Part shown: positions 45,632 through 53,068 of the stretch, in pieces
Position numbering within the stretch: position 1 is the stretch's first letter
Layout: each line of letters begins with the position of its first letter
NCBI RefSeq assembly: GCF_001570525.1
Contig: NZ_BBXC01000008.1
Span: 845,247-909,246 of the forward strand
DNA: 64,000 nt
Direction of reading: 5' to 3'
Source: Herbidospora sakaeratensis
Lineage (GTDB): Bacteria > Actinomycetota > Actinomycetes > Streptosporangiales > Streptosporangiaceae
Made by a program: the position numbers and the translations under genes
Notes under the pieces: generated by a model
What the model was told of the DNA's origin: nothing
The model's input: the letters and a program-made list of their open reading frames with translations, nothing else
The model's database searches: none

Positions 45632-46051
45632 ATGAAACGCGCCTTATATGTGGCGGCGGCCGTTCTGGTGCCGCTGGCCGGATTGTTCACCTTGATCATG
45701 ATTCCCATGTGGCGTGACGATGCCCGTCTCGACGCCTTGTAAGAGCGGGTGATCGCCCACCCGCTTCCGCCGGACACGCGTCGGGCTCACCCCGCGGCGG
45801 ATACCGCGACATTGAGCGGCAACCTGTGGGGCGGGAGCGGACAATACTGTGAGTATCTGGTGACAATCACGTTTCTAACGTATCTGAAACCGCAGGACAT
45901 ACGCCGCTACTACCGCCAGGCCAAAATCCCAGGAGTAGAGGGAGACGTGAACATCTCTCTCTTCTTCAAAGAGCCTGTCGACGGCGAGAGCCAGGTCATC
46001 CTCGAGGCTTACGACTCCCATGGAAGCGACTGGGACTGGCGCTGCACTTGA
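45632..46051 (+). pseudogene. single-pass membrane protein gene interrupted by an in-frame TAA
   Basis: ATG 45632 starts KRALYVAAAVLVPLAGLFTL, a clear N-terminal helix. The frame then reads WRDDARLDAL and meets TAA at 45740-45742. It continues unbroken in the same frame for 102 more codons (ERVIAHPLPPDTRRAHP... to DWDWRCT, stop 46049). The reading before and after the stop looks like one protein. CAA to TAA would be a single transition of a Gln codon. A GTG at 45749 could restart the second half without its anchor. The family is not recognised. Confidence 0.65.
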
Positions 46052-46207
46052 AGCACATTTCCACAGGCCCGATTCACTGACTCAACGCCACCTATGAAGG
46101 GTTCTCGGTGAACGCGATCAAGGAACGCGTCGTCAATAGGGAGAAGTTCCGGGTTCGCCTCCTCGACGGATGATCACCACAGATTCTCTCGTGTACAGGA
46201 AACGATA

Positions 46208-47167
46208 ATGACTCAATGGGCCGAGACCTTCGACTATTACCGCGCCCTGCTGGAGGCGGAGGAATGGCTCTCCTCCGCCATGTGCTGGACGGTCGTCGAA
46301 GGCGACCATTCGCTCGCGGAAACCGCGACCCGGCTCACCGGTCACCCAAACGTCGGTGATCCACGCCGCGTCGGTGACCTGCTCGGCGGACCACTCACGG
46401 TGAGCATCGGCCGGACGCCGTCGGAGGTCGTGCTCTTCGAACCGGGCGGTTTCCTCAGCAGCCACCCGCCGGTGCTGATACGGCTCAGCCGGGATTGCAA
46501 TGTGTATTCCGTCTTCTGGGACATCGACGGAAACAACTACCTCAGCCGTGCCTCCGGAGGGAGGATCCTGGCCCGCCTCGATCTCACGGAACCCGAAGAA
46601 TGGCCGGCCGAGGGTGTGGATACCTGGCCAGAACTCCGGCACTTCAACCACGCAGACGAAGACGACTGGCAGGCGGCCGGGCTCGCCGTCGCCGAACTCT
46701 CCACCGGGCGAAGATTCTCGCGAGAATGGCTCCAGGAGCCACACCGATTCATCCAGGTGAGCTGGCCTCTTCCCGACGAGAACACGGCACCCCCGGCATC
46801 CGGCCAGGAGCCCGGATTCGACACGAAGGCGCGCCTCGTGGAGGCCCTCATCGCCGATTTCGACTTCGGCGGCTTCCCCGCGGCCCACGAGGCCTTGACG
46901 CTGCTCCGGGCCGGCACTCACGCGCCGGATGACCTGATGACCCGCGTGCGCGAACTCGACCAGGTGATGGTCGCCGACTTCCGCGCCCACGACGAGGGAG
47001 AAATGGAAGACAACCCCAGGTGGCGAAGGATGCAGGCGGCCTTTGCATTGTCGATGGCGGTTGAGGAGCCCGGAATCCGGCCACCGGGGTTCGGCGTGTT
47101 CAACCACGCGGAGAACGCATACGGCGACCGCTGGCCCGAGATGCGTCGGCGGCTGATCGACCGGTAG
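46208..47167 (+). CDS. DUF6461-like protein
   Basis: 319 aa, soluble. The N-terminal half resembles DUF6461 (SSAMCWTVVEGDHSLAETAT; EVVLFEPGGFLSSHP; SVFWDIDGNNYLSRASGGRI), a family of actinobacterial immunity-like or stress proteins of unknown biochemistry. The C-terminal ~100 residues (FDFGGFPAAHEALTLLR...) appear separate. No enzymatic motif is visible. It lies in the accessory stretch without operon partners. Confidence 0.6.
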   Translation: MTQWAETFDYYRALLEAEEWLSSAMCWTVVEGDHSLAETATRLTGHPNVGDPRRVGDLLGGPLTVSIGRTPSEVVLFEPGGFLSSHPPVLIRLSRDCNVYSVFWDIDGNNYLSRASGGRILARLDLTEPEEWPAEGVDTWPELRHFNHADEDDWQAAGLAVAELSTGRRFSREWLQEPHRFIQVSWPLPDENTAPPASGQEPGFDTKARLVEALIADFDFGGFPAAHEALTLLRAGTHAPDDLMTRVRELDQVMVADFRAHDEGEMEDNPRWRRMQAAFALSMAVEEPGIRPPGFGVFNHAENAYGDRWPEMRRRLIDR

Positions 47168-47452
47168 AACCGGATACCCCAGCGGTTCGGCCAGGTCGAG
47201 GCTGTGCTCCTCCAGCGCTTCGAGGGCCGATCCGTCGCGTCGAGTCCACCAGTCCCCCGTCGGCATAGCCGCGACCCGTCATCACCCGAGAACAAAGCAA
47301 GCACATCTCTCCGTCGCGATGCGCAGTCTCTGACTTAAGCCGTTCGCCTCATCGATCGCGTCGGCCGTCGATGCCTGCGGCCTCACGTAGAGGGCTTTCA
47401 CGGCACTTCCCAGACCGTGCTGGCGATCTTCCAACGCGACAAAAGCCAAATA
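47168..47452. other. intergenic, possible gene remnant
   Basis: No complete gene. A minus-strand stretch (47160-47266) reads PTGDWWTRRDGSALEALEEH and looks protein-like, but it runs antisense into the DUF6461 gene and has no clear family. The remainder shows nothing I can assign. Confidence 0.35.
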
Positions 47453-47673
47453 CGAGCGAAGCGAGCTCGATCCGAGCGAAGCGAGGCCCTGTCAGGGAGC
47501 GAGAGCGCCCCCGGAGCGAAGCGACGCCAGGGACGCGAAGCGGACCAGGGGGAGCGCGAGGGGGCGAAGCCCTCTCGTATCGGGGGTCCGGGGGTCGCCC
47601 CCCGGCGCAAACGAGGAACGGCTCGCGAAAGGCGCCAAAGGCGCCGCCCACGAGCCGTTCCGAGAGTGGAGCT
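47453..47673. repeat. direct repeat copy A (221 bp) of the tRNA-Ala-linked repeat
   Basis: Runs from CGAGCGAAGCGAGCT to GAGTGGAGCT. It is nearly identical to 49831-50080 apart from about 29 bp present only there. It is very G-rich with multiple GCGAAGC and GGGGG units, and encodes no credible protein. Its last seven bases, TGGAGCT, equal the 3' end of the tRNA-Ala gene (as complement) adjoining copy B. Confidence 0.85.
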
Positions 47674-48100
47674 TACGCTCGTCTACTCGATTCGATCAGC
47701 CGGATCGAGATGCCTCATGAATGATGGCGTCTGACCCGGAGCGAACACGCCACATTGCAGGTTGAGCCCCGCGAACGCCGGGGGCTGCGACGAGACCGGT
47801 CGACAGTCCGGTCCAAGCCGGGCCGCCTGCCCTCGGCGATCCGAGGAACTGGTGGAGCCCACTGAGTCCGATGTCCTTCGGTGGTACGCATCGCCCTCGC
47901 AGGTGGTCTCCTTCTCGGCCGTGCACAGGTCGGTGCCCGGACCCCCAGAGACCCGATCGAACAGGGCCGAAGTGGCGATGGCGTGTCCCGCCGAGGTAGC
48001 CGGGGAAGCAGCTCGAAGGCGGCAGCTCCTTCATCGACAGCGTCCTCTAACCCGCATCGTTGATTGGCGACCATGTCCGAACTCAACTCTGCGACGCCTC
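47674..48100. other. non-coding stretch between repeat A and the lipoprotein gene
   Basis: No gene with a ribosome site or recognisable family on either strand. The sequence is less repetitive than its flank and could be a decayed gene; nothing specific can be supported. Confidence 0.4.
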
Positions 48101-48874
48101 TCAGGACCCCTGCAAGTCCTTGGATTTGAGCAACGCCACGAGCTCGTCCATGTTCTTCGGCTTCGCCCACGGAGAAGCGGTCCCGAGGTCGATGCCATGC
48201 ATTCCGCCCAGCAGAGAAGACCCAGCATCGGGCGACAGCCTCGCTAGCGCCGGGTCTTCCAGGACCAGGCCCTGTGGGGGCGCTATCATTCTTCGAGCGG
48301 CGGAGGGAAGAGCGATCCCGGAATATTTGATCCGGCCCTCTTCGATGATGTCTTCTTGCCCGAAGAACATGATGCGTGTGCCAGGCGGCACGGCTTTCTG
48401 GAAGTCCTCAACGGATTCTCCCGGCGACCATTCTGAGGGCTTCTTTGATTCGTCTCGGACGACTGGCCCCTGGTATATTCGAATGTACAGATCGCCGCCT
48501 GCAGCAGCGAGGTTCCCCTTGGCCCCCTTCAGTACATCGGTGACCGTCATTTTCAGCAGCACGTGATGCAGTAGCGGCCCACCGGGAGCAATTTCCAGAC
48601 CAGGCCCCTGGTCCCAGCCTGCGACTACCCCAACCGCCACCACCGGGACAGAAATCGCCAGCTCTTCCGGTGACTCTTTCACGTCAAAATCTGCGTCCGT
48701 GTATCGGAGTAATGATACGTCCAAGGACCCGGCGATGGTTGCCTTCGGCGTTGCGGGGGTTGCTGAGGGAGCTGTGGCATTGGTCGTGACGGTTCCACCA
48801 CATCCCGCGATGGCGAGAGAGGATGCGACCACCAGTCCCGCAAGGGCTGTCTTTGTACTAGCCGCATAGTTCAT
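48101..48874 (-). CDS. putative lipoprotein, unknown function
   Basis: 257 aa. The signal sequence ends in the lipobox LAIAGC with lipidated C25, followed by a Thr/Ala/Pro-rich tether (TTNATAPSATPATPK). The remaining domain (VAVGVVAGWDQGP, GGDLYIRIYQGPVV, GTRIMFFGQEDII) is beta-rich, with no catalytic motif. ATG 48874 starts 2 nt after the metzincin stop, with GGTGGTAAAG upstream; an in-frame ATG at 48886 would overlap that gene. The pair is probably one transcript. Confidence 0.7.
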   Translation of the reverse strand: MNYAASTKTALAGLVVASSLAIAGCGGTVTTNATAPSATPATPKATIAGSLDVSLLRYTDADFDVKESPEELAISVPVVAVGVVAGWDQGPGLEIAPGGPLLHHVLLKMTVTDVLKGAKGNLAAAGGDLYIRIYQGPVVRDESKKPSEWSPGESVEDFQKAVPPGTRIMFFGQEDIIEEGRIKYSGIALPSAARRMIAPPQGLVLEDPALARLSPDAGSSLLGGMHGIDLGTASPWAKPKNMDELVALLKSKDLQGS

Positions 48875-48876
48875 CT

Positions 48877-49509
48877 TTACCACCATGCGTTGATGTGGGC
48901 GATGTGATGACTGTTGTACGTGTACGTCCATGACCCTGTCGGCTCGTCGTAATCATCGACCGACTGGCTGGCCATGCAGTCGAGCACTCCGCCTGGCGGA
49001 AAGTCGGGTATTGGGGCCTGTGGGTAATAGTGGTCAAGTCCAACGGTATGCCCGAGCTCATGGCAGGTGGTCTTCATCATCTGATGCTGCCAGTGGTTGA
49101 CATTCTGGATGTTCGTGACATTGAGCGATACCAGTCGCTGATCGCACACGCTGCTGTCTGAGGCGGTCCTCACGGCGCATACTGCGCTTCCGTAGACAGG
49201 ATCCGAGAACTGTGCCCATGCCACATCGGTGGCAGGGTCTCCATCCTGGTTGGAATTGAGATAATCACAAGTGGCGTGCTGCGGGATTCCTGGAATATCA
49301 GTGGTCCAGTACAAGTAGTCCATGGCTTCGGGTATATAACTCCGAACCAAGGATCCCGCCGTGGGGGTGTAGCACCAACTGTGGGTGCTTTTATCCGGCG
49401 GGATGCCGTCGAACGGCCAGGGATTGGCCCGCGCCGGCACCGCGGAGACCGAGATGAGTGTGATCAGTGATGCGAGGATTGCAGCCAGTCGATTTCCCGA
49501 TCGGCGCAC
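48877..49509 (-). CDS. secreted metzincin-type zinc metalloprotease
   Basis: 210 aa from GTG 49509, with GGAG 4-5 nt upstream. The signal peptide (LAAILASLITLISVSAV, cleavage near ARA) precedes a matrixin/snapalysin-like domain. The zinc motif is HELGHTVGLDH (H150, E151, H154, H160), with a likely Met-turn M179 in VLDCMASQS. Seven Cys (for example 46, 81, 111, 122, 149, 178) suggest disulfides. At about 180 mature residues it is a minimal protease without obvious propeptide. It is co-transcribed with the following lipoprotein, which might bind or control it (inference). Confidence 0.8.
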   Translation of the reverse strand: MRRSGNRLAAILASLITLISVSAVPARANPWPFDGIPPDKSTHSWCYTPTAGSLVRSYIPEAMDYLYWTTDIPGIPQHATCDYLNSNQDGDPATDVAWAQFSDPVYGSAVCAVRTASDSSVCDQRLVSLNVTNIQNVNHWQHQMMKTTCHELGHTVGLDHYYPQAPIPDFPPGGVLDCMASQSVDDYDEPTGSWTYTYNSHHIAHINAWW

Positions 49510-49830
49510 GCGACTCCATTCTGTCGAAGCACTCGATGTGAGGGGATTGACTCCTTGATCTTGAACGCAGAAAACTCCATCAACAAGCCTTGATCTTTTG
49601 CGCGCCGCAAACTATCCTTCACACGTTCGCGATCAAAGTAATCCAGATTCGTTCGGTGCTTACTGAGTAGTGGTCAGGTGAAGCCGCAACACCTCATCGC
49701 TGTTATATAAATGACGGGACCAGTGACTTGGCTTCAGTGGTGTTCTTGCGAACACACTCAGTGGCTACTGATCGCTCAACCACGCCACCCCCATATCGAT
49801 GGGTGCTGGCACAGCGCCCAACATCAAGTG
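49510..49830. other. AT-richer non-coding region upstream of the metzincin gene
   Basis: Markedly lower G+C than the window average (many A/T runs at 49550-49700). It presumably contains the metzincin promoter on the minus strand. No gene is seen. The composition supports recent acquisition of the module. Confidence 0.45.
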
Positions 49831-50080
49831 CGAGCGAAGCGAGCTCCATCCGAGCGAAGCGAGGCCCTGTCAGGGAGCGCGAGGGGCGAAGCCCTTCGCC
49901 AGGGAGCGAGAGCGACCCCGGAGCGAAGCGACGCCAGGGACGCGAAGCGGACCAGGGGGAGCGCGAGGGGGCGAAGCCCTCTCGTATCGGGGGTCCGGGG
50001 GTCGCCCCCCGGGGTAAACGAGGAACGGCTCGCGAAAGGCGCCAAAGGCGCCGCCCACGAGCCGTTCCGAGAGTGGAGCT
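49831..50080. repeat. direct repeat copy B (250 bp) abutting tRNA-Ala
   Basis: Near-identical to 47453-47673, in the same orientation. It carries an extra ~29-bp segment (GCGAGGGGCGAAGCCCTTCG and flank) that duplicates AGGGAGCG. Its right end covers the last 7 bases of the tRNA-Ala gene. Confidence 0.85.
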
Positions 50081-50146
50081 ATGGGGATTCGAACCCCAGA
50101 CCCCTTCCATGCCATGGAAGTGCGCTACCAGCTGCGCTATAGCCCC
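50074..50146 (-). tRNA. tRNA-Ala (anticodon GGC)
   Basis: 73 nt. The acceptor GGGGCTA pairs with TAGCTCC (one G-T), discriminator A. The D-arm is GCGCAGCTGGTAGCGC. The anticodon arm is CTTCC-ATGGCAT-GGAAG with GGC at the anticodon. The T-arm is CTGGGGTTCGAATCCCCAT. No CCA is encoded. The 3' end points to the accessory region on the left. Confidence 0.95.
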
Positions 50147-50513
50147 GCCGCACTCGTTCCGTCTGAGTGCTGTGCCAGCATAGCGGATTCCGGAACGAGG
50201 GGTGAACGCGTCCGCGTCCCCCCGAAATCCCTTCGCATACCGCCACATCCCACCCGTAACGTTGATCCTGGTGCCGGCAGGTCAGGGGCGCCCCGGGTAT
50301 CGCCGGGTCGTGTTCCCCGCATCGCGTCGGCATCTCCTCTCTGGCAGGTCGCCACGACCTTGGGTTCGATTCCCTGCGGCGACCTCCGGCGGGTCGTGTT
50401 CGATGCGGTCGCCTGGGCCCTGCGGGCTCCCGTCCCCGACGGGAACGCCCCCGCCCATGGCTCCGTGACGGCCCGCCGGAGGCCGTCCTCGGCGAAAAAG
50501 CGGGTGATGCGAA
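50147..50513. other. non-coding region upstream of tRNA-Ala with a tRNA-like fragment
   Basis: No protein gene. At 50346-50385, AGGTCGCC...GGCGACCT (8-bp inverted repeat) encloses GGGTTCGATTCCC, a T-arm-like sequence on the plus strand. No D-arm or anticodon arm precedes it at the right distance, so it is a fragment or a mimic. The tRNA-Ala promoter must lie just right of 50146. Confidence 0.45.
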
Positions 50514-51167
50514 ATGGCGAAGATCACGGTCATGGAGTGGGAGCGCGTGCTGGCCTTCCACGACGGGCGGTTCGAGCGGGTGCACGGCCCGGGCCGGCAC
50601 CGTTACAACCCGCGCCGCACGACCCACGTCACCGTCGACGTCAGGCCGCAGCTCGTGCAGGTCCCGGGCCAGGAGGTGCTGACGCGTGACGGCGTCACCG
50701 TCCGGGTGTCGGCGACGGCGTCGTGGCTGGTGAGCGACCCCGTCGCGTACACCAACGGGGCTTCGAAGCCGGTCCAGGTGCTCTACGCCGCGCTCCAGGA
50801 GGGCATGCGCGCCAAGGTCGCCCAGCTCGATCTTGAGTCGCTGATCGCCGACCGGGCGGCGCTCGATCTCGACGGGGTACGCGCCGAGGTCGCCCCCCTC
50901 GGCATCGAGGTCACCGATTTCCGCATGCGTGACCTGATGCTGCCGGGTGAGCTGCGGCGGGCGGCGATGGACGCGGTCGTGGCGCGGGAGCGCGGTAAGG
51001 CGGTGCTGGAGGAGGCGCGGGCGGAGGCGGCGGCGCTGCGGTCGCTGGCGAACACGGCGCGGCTGCTGGAGGAGCACCCGGCGCTGCTGCAGCTGCGGAC
51101 GCTGCAGGTCGCGGCGGAGCGGTCGACGACGCTGGTCATCGACCCTCGGCGGTCAGCGGCCGAGTAG
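50514..51167 (+). CDS. SPFH/band 7 (slipin-like) protein
   Basis: 217 aa. It starts ITVMEWERVLAFHDGRFERV, then RPQLVQVPGQEVLTRDGVTV and the band-7 core VSATASWLVSDPVAYTNGAS. A helical C-terminus follows (VARERGKAVLEEARAEAAAL). It lacks the usual N-terminal membrane hairpin, so membrane contact must differ from classical slipins. The stop overlaps the convergent DUF1992 gene by 15 bp. Confidence 0.82.
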   Translation: MAKITVMEWERVLAFHDGRFERVHGPGRHRYNPRRTTHVTVDVRPQLVQVPGQEVLTRDGVTVRVSATASWLVSDPVAYTNGASKPVQVLYAALQEGMRAKVAQLDLESLIADRAALDLDGVRAEVAPLGIEVTDFRMRDLMLPGELRRAAMDAVVARERGKAVLEEARAEAAALRSLANTARLLEEHPALLQLRTLQVAAERSTTLVIDPRRSAAE

Positions 51168-51614
51168 GCGCCGCCACCACGAACGGGCCGGTGGCGGCGC
51201 CGTCAAGGGCTGAACAGGGGGCGGGTGGGCGGCGCGCCAGGCGGCGACCACCTCGTCCTCGTCGATGAGGGGCACGATGACGGGCGGTCCGGCCATGGGG
51301 TGGCGGACCGCCTCTTTGATGCGGTCGTTCATCTCGGCGACCAGGGTGCGGGCCTGGTCTTCCGACCGGGCCGCCACGGCGGCCTCCCTGACCTTCTCGG
51401 CTTCGCGTCGCAGGCCCAGGCCGCCGGGCAGAGGGAACTCCAGGCCCTCTTCGTCGAGTTTGCGCTTGATCCAGCCCATCTCGTCGTCGCGCCCGCGGGG
51501 CAGCGGCTTGCCGGCTCCGGGCAGGTCGTCGAACTCGCCGCGGGCGGCGGCCTCGCGGATCTGGCGGTCGATCCAGGTCTCGAAGTTCATCCCGCCGGGT
51601 TTGCGGTCGGTCAC
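51153..51614 (-). CDS. DUF1992 (DnaJ-homologue subfamily C-like) protein
   Basis: 153 aa. FETWIDRQIREAAARGEFDD and LPGAGKPLPRGRDDEMGWIK are the DUF1992 signature. The Pro-rich C-terminus ends SWWRRLLGR. GTG 51614 has GGAGG upstream and overlaps the MarR stop by 4 bp. The function is unknown; co-transcription with the regulator is likely. Confidence 0.82.
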   Translation of the reverse strand: MTDRKPGGMNFETWIDRQIREAAARGEFDDLPGAGKPLPRGRDDEMGWIKRKLDEEGLEFPLPGGLGLRREAEKVREAAVAARSEDQARTLVAEMNDRIKEAVRHPMAGPPVIVPLIDEDEVVAAWRAAHPPPVQPLTAPPPARSWWRRLLGR

Positions 51615-52393
51615 ACCAGCCTCCGGAGCAGCTCCCTGAACTCTTCGCCCTCGGCGGGGCCCCCGAGGACGGCGATCACCTCTTCCTGCAGCGTATCGGC
51701 CGACGCCTGGGCCGTTTCGACGCGCTCCATGCCGAGCGGGGTGAGTTCGAGGGCGTAGCGCCGCCGGTCGAGCGGGTCCTGCCCGCGGGCCACCAGGCCG
51801 GCTTCGGCGAGTTCGTCGACAACCTGGGCGGCGGCGGCCTCGGTGTAGCCCATGACCTCGGCGAGGCGCTGCTGGGGGCAGGGGCCGAGGCGGCCGATGG
51901 TCATCAGGGGGCCGACGAAGCGCATCTTCATGCCCGTGTGGGCGAGCAGGGCGTCGCCCCGGCGGCGCAGTTCGAAGTGGGCGCGGGAGATCAGGTGTTC
52001 GACGCTGCCGGACGAGCCGGCCAGGCGGCCGAGCAGTTCGGTGAAGCGGTCGCGTTCGGCGGGGGTGAGGGCGGCGGTGAGCCGGCTGTCGCGGGCGGCC
52101 GTGGTGGCGCGCAGCCCGTCGAGCGCCTCGCGGCCCTTGGGCGTGACGGAGATGACGTGGGAGCGCCGGTTGGCGGGGTTCACGGTGCGGACGACGAGCC
52201 CGTCCTCCGACAGGCGGTCGATCAGCCTGACCATGATCGTCCGGTTGATGCCGAGCCGTTCGGCCAGCTCCTGCTGCGACCCGGCGGCCTGGTCGGCCAG
52301 CGTGTCGAGGATCACGTAGTCGCGGGGGCCGGAGCCGTCGGACGCCAGGCGGGCGTACAGGGTCCGCAACAGATAGCCGATGTACTCCCGCAC
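51611..52393 (-). CDS. tandem double-MarR transcriptional regulator
   Basis: 260 aa, about twice the usual MarR length. The first winged helix (residues about 1-140) is QQELAERLGINRTIMVRLID with wing NPANRRSHVISVTPKG. The second (about 140-260) is QQRLAEVMGYTEAAAAQVVD with wing DPLDRRRYALELTPLG. A single chain can thus mimic a MarR dimer. Start GTG 52393 has little ribosome site and a TATGCT box close upstream, so the message may be leaderless. It is divergent from the hemerythrin gene, and the intergenic inverted repeat is its likely operator. Confidence 0.85.
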   Translation of the reverse strand: MREYIGYLLRTLYARLASDGSGPRDYVILDTLADQAAGSQQELAERLGINRTIMVRLIDRLSEDGLVVRTVNPANRRSHVISVTPKGREALDGLRATTAARDSRLTAALTPAERDRFTELLGRLAGSSGSVEHLISRAHFELRRRGDALLAHTGMKMRFVGPLMTIGRLGPCPQQRLAEVMGYTEAAAAQVVDELAEAGLVARGQDPLDRRRYALELTPLGMERVETAQASADTLQEEVIAVLGGPAEGEEFRELLRRLV

Positions 52394-52410
52394 CTCGACA
52401 GCATAAGATA

Positions 52411-52431
52411 CTTAAGTCATTGACGGTTAAG
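52411..52431. promoter_or_regulatory. candidate MarR operator
   Basis: CTTAA and TTAAG arms separated by 11 bp lie in the 62-bp gap between the divergent MarR and hemerythrin genes. They overlap a TTGACG that could be the -35 of the hemerythrin promoter, with GATAAT nearby. Confidence 0.5.
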
Positions 52432-52455
52432 CATGTTGATAATAAAGTCCGCGAC

Positions 52456-53046
52456 ATGAGCATCGATCTGACGATGATGTACGCCTTCCACGACGCCCTG
52501 CGACGCGAGCTCGACCGCATCGCCCGCCTGACCGAGACCCCCGGGAACCTGCTCAAGGCCACCGTGACCTGGGATCTGTTCACCACCTACCTGCACATCC
52601 ACCACACCTCCGAAGACGACGCCCTGTGGCCCGCCCTGCGCGCAGTGGTGCCCGAGACCGACCTGGCCCTCCTCGACGCCATGGAGGCCGAGCACGCCGT
52701 CATCGACCCCGCCCTGGCGGCCGTCGAGTCGAGCACCGCCGCCGACCTGGCCGAGAACGTGGCCGTCCTGCGCGACCGGCTGACCGCCCACCTGCGGCAC
52801 GAGGAGCGCGAGACCCTCCCCCTGATCGCCGCCACCCTCCCGCAGCAGGAGTGGGCCCGGTTCGGCGAGCTGCACCGCGGCCGCGTCGGCTCCGACACCG
52901 GCCGCTACCTGCCCTGGCTGCTCGACTCCGCCTTCGACGACCTGGCCGACCGGGTCCTGGCCGGCATGCCCGAGTCGTTCAAGGCCGCCTACCGGGACGA
53001 ATGGCTCCCGGGCTACCTCGCGACCCGGGGCGTGTCACATTCCTAG
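52456..53046 (+). CDS. hemerythrin HHE-domain protein
   Basis: 196 aa, four-helix bundle. Candidate di-iron ligands are His/Glu in MMYAFHDALRRELD, YLHIHHTSEDDALWP, AMEAEHAVIDPAL and HLRHEERETLPLI. A roughly 60-residue C-terminal helical extension follows. No ribosome site precedes ATG 52456. It may sense or scavenge oxygen, NO or oxidants under the divergent MarR regulator. The ECF41 promoter lies at its 3' end. Confidence 0.82.
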   Translation: MSIDLTMMYAFHDALRRELDRIARLTETPGNLLKATVTWDLFTTYLHIHHTSEDDALWPALRAVVPETDLALLDAMEAEHAVIDPALAAVESSTAADLAENVAVLRDRLTAHLRHEERETLPLIAATLPQQEWARFGELHRGRVGSDTGRYLPWLLDSAFDDLADRVLAGMPESFKAAYRDEWLPGYLATRGVSHS

Positions 53047-53059
53047 GGCGTGATACGTC
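53033..53059 (+). promoter_or_regulatory. ECF41-type promoter of the SigJ-like sigma gene
   Basis: TGTCACA, then 16 bp, then CGTC (53056-53059), 9 bp before the sigma-factor ATG. ECF41 factors are known to recognise TGTCACA and CGTC at this spacing and to autoregulate. The -35 lies inside the end of the hemerythrin gene. The transcript would be nearly leaderless. Confidence 0.85.
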
Positions 53060-53068
53060 TGTTCCGTC

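Noticed and set aside
47160-47266. Minus-strand gene fragment reading PTGDWWTRRDGSALEALEEH
   Set aside because: Looks like a piece of a protein but continues only as antisense of the DUF6461 gene; too short to assign.
47371-47734. Proteins encoded in the repeats (for example 117 and 105 codons)
   Set aside because: Translations are Arg/Gly/Ser-rich in every frame and arise from the GCGAAGC units; none has a ribosome site or conserved domain.
47453-50080. Repeat family read as CRISPR
   Set aside because: Only two long copies more than 2 kb apart, no short regularly spaced repeats, no spacers and no cas genes.
47453-50146. Integrated phage or ICE at tRNA-Ala
   Set aside because: No integrase, excisionase, replication or transfer gene lies between the repeats; only the repeat/tRNA geometry hints at insertion.
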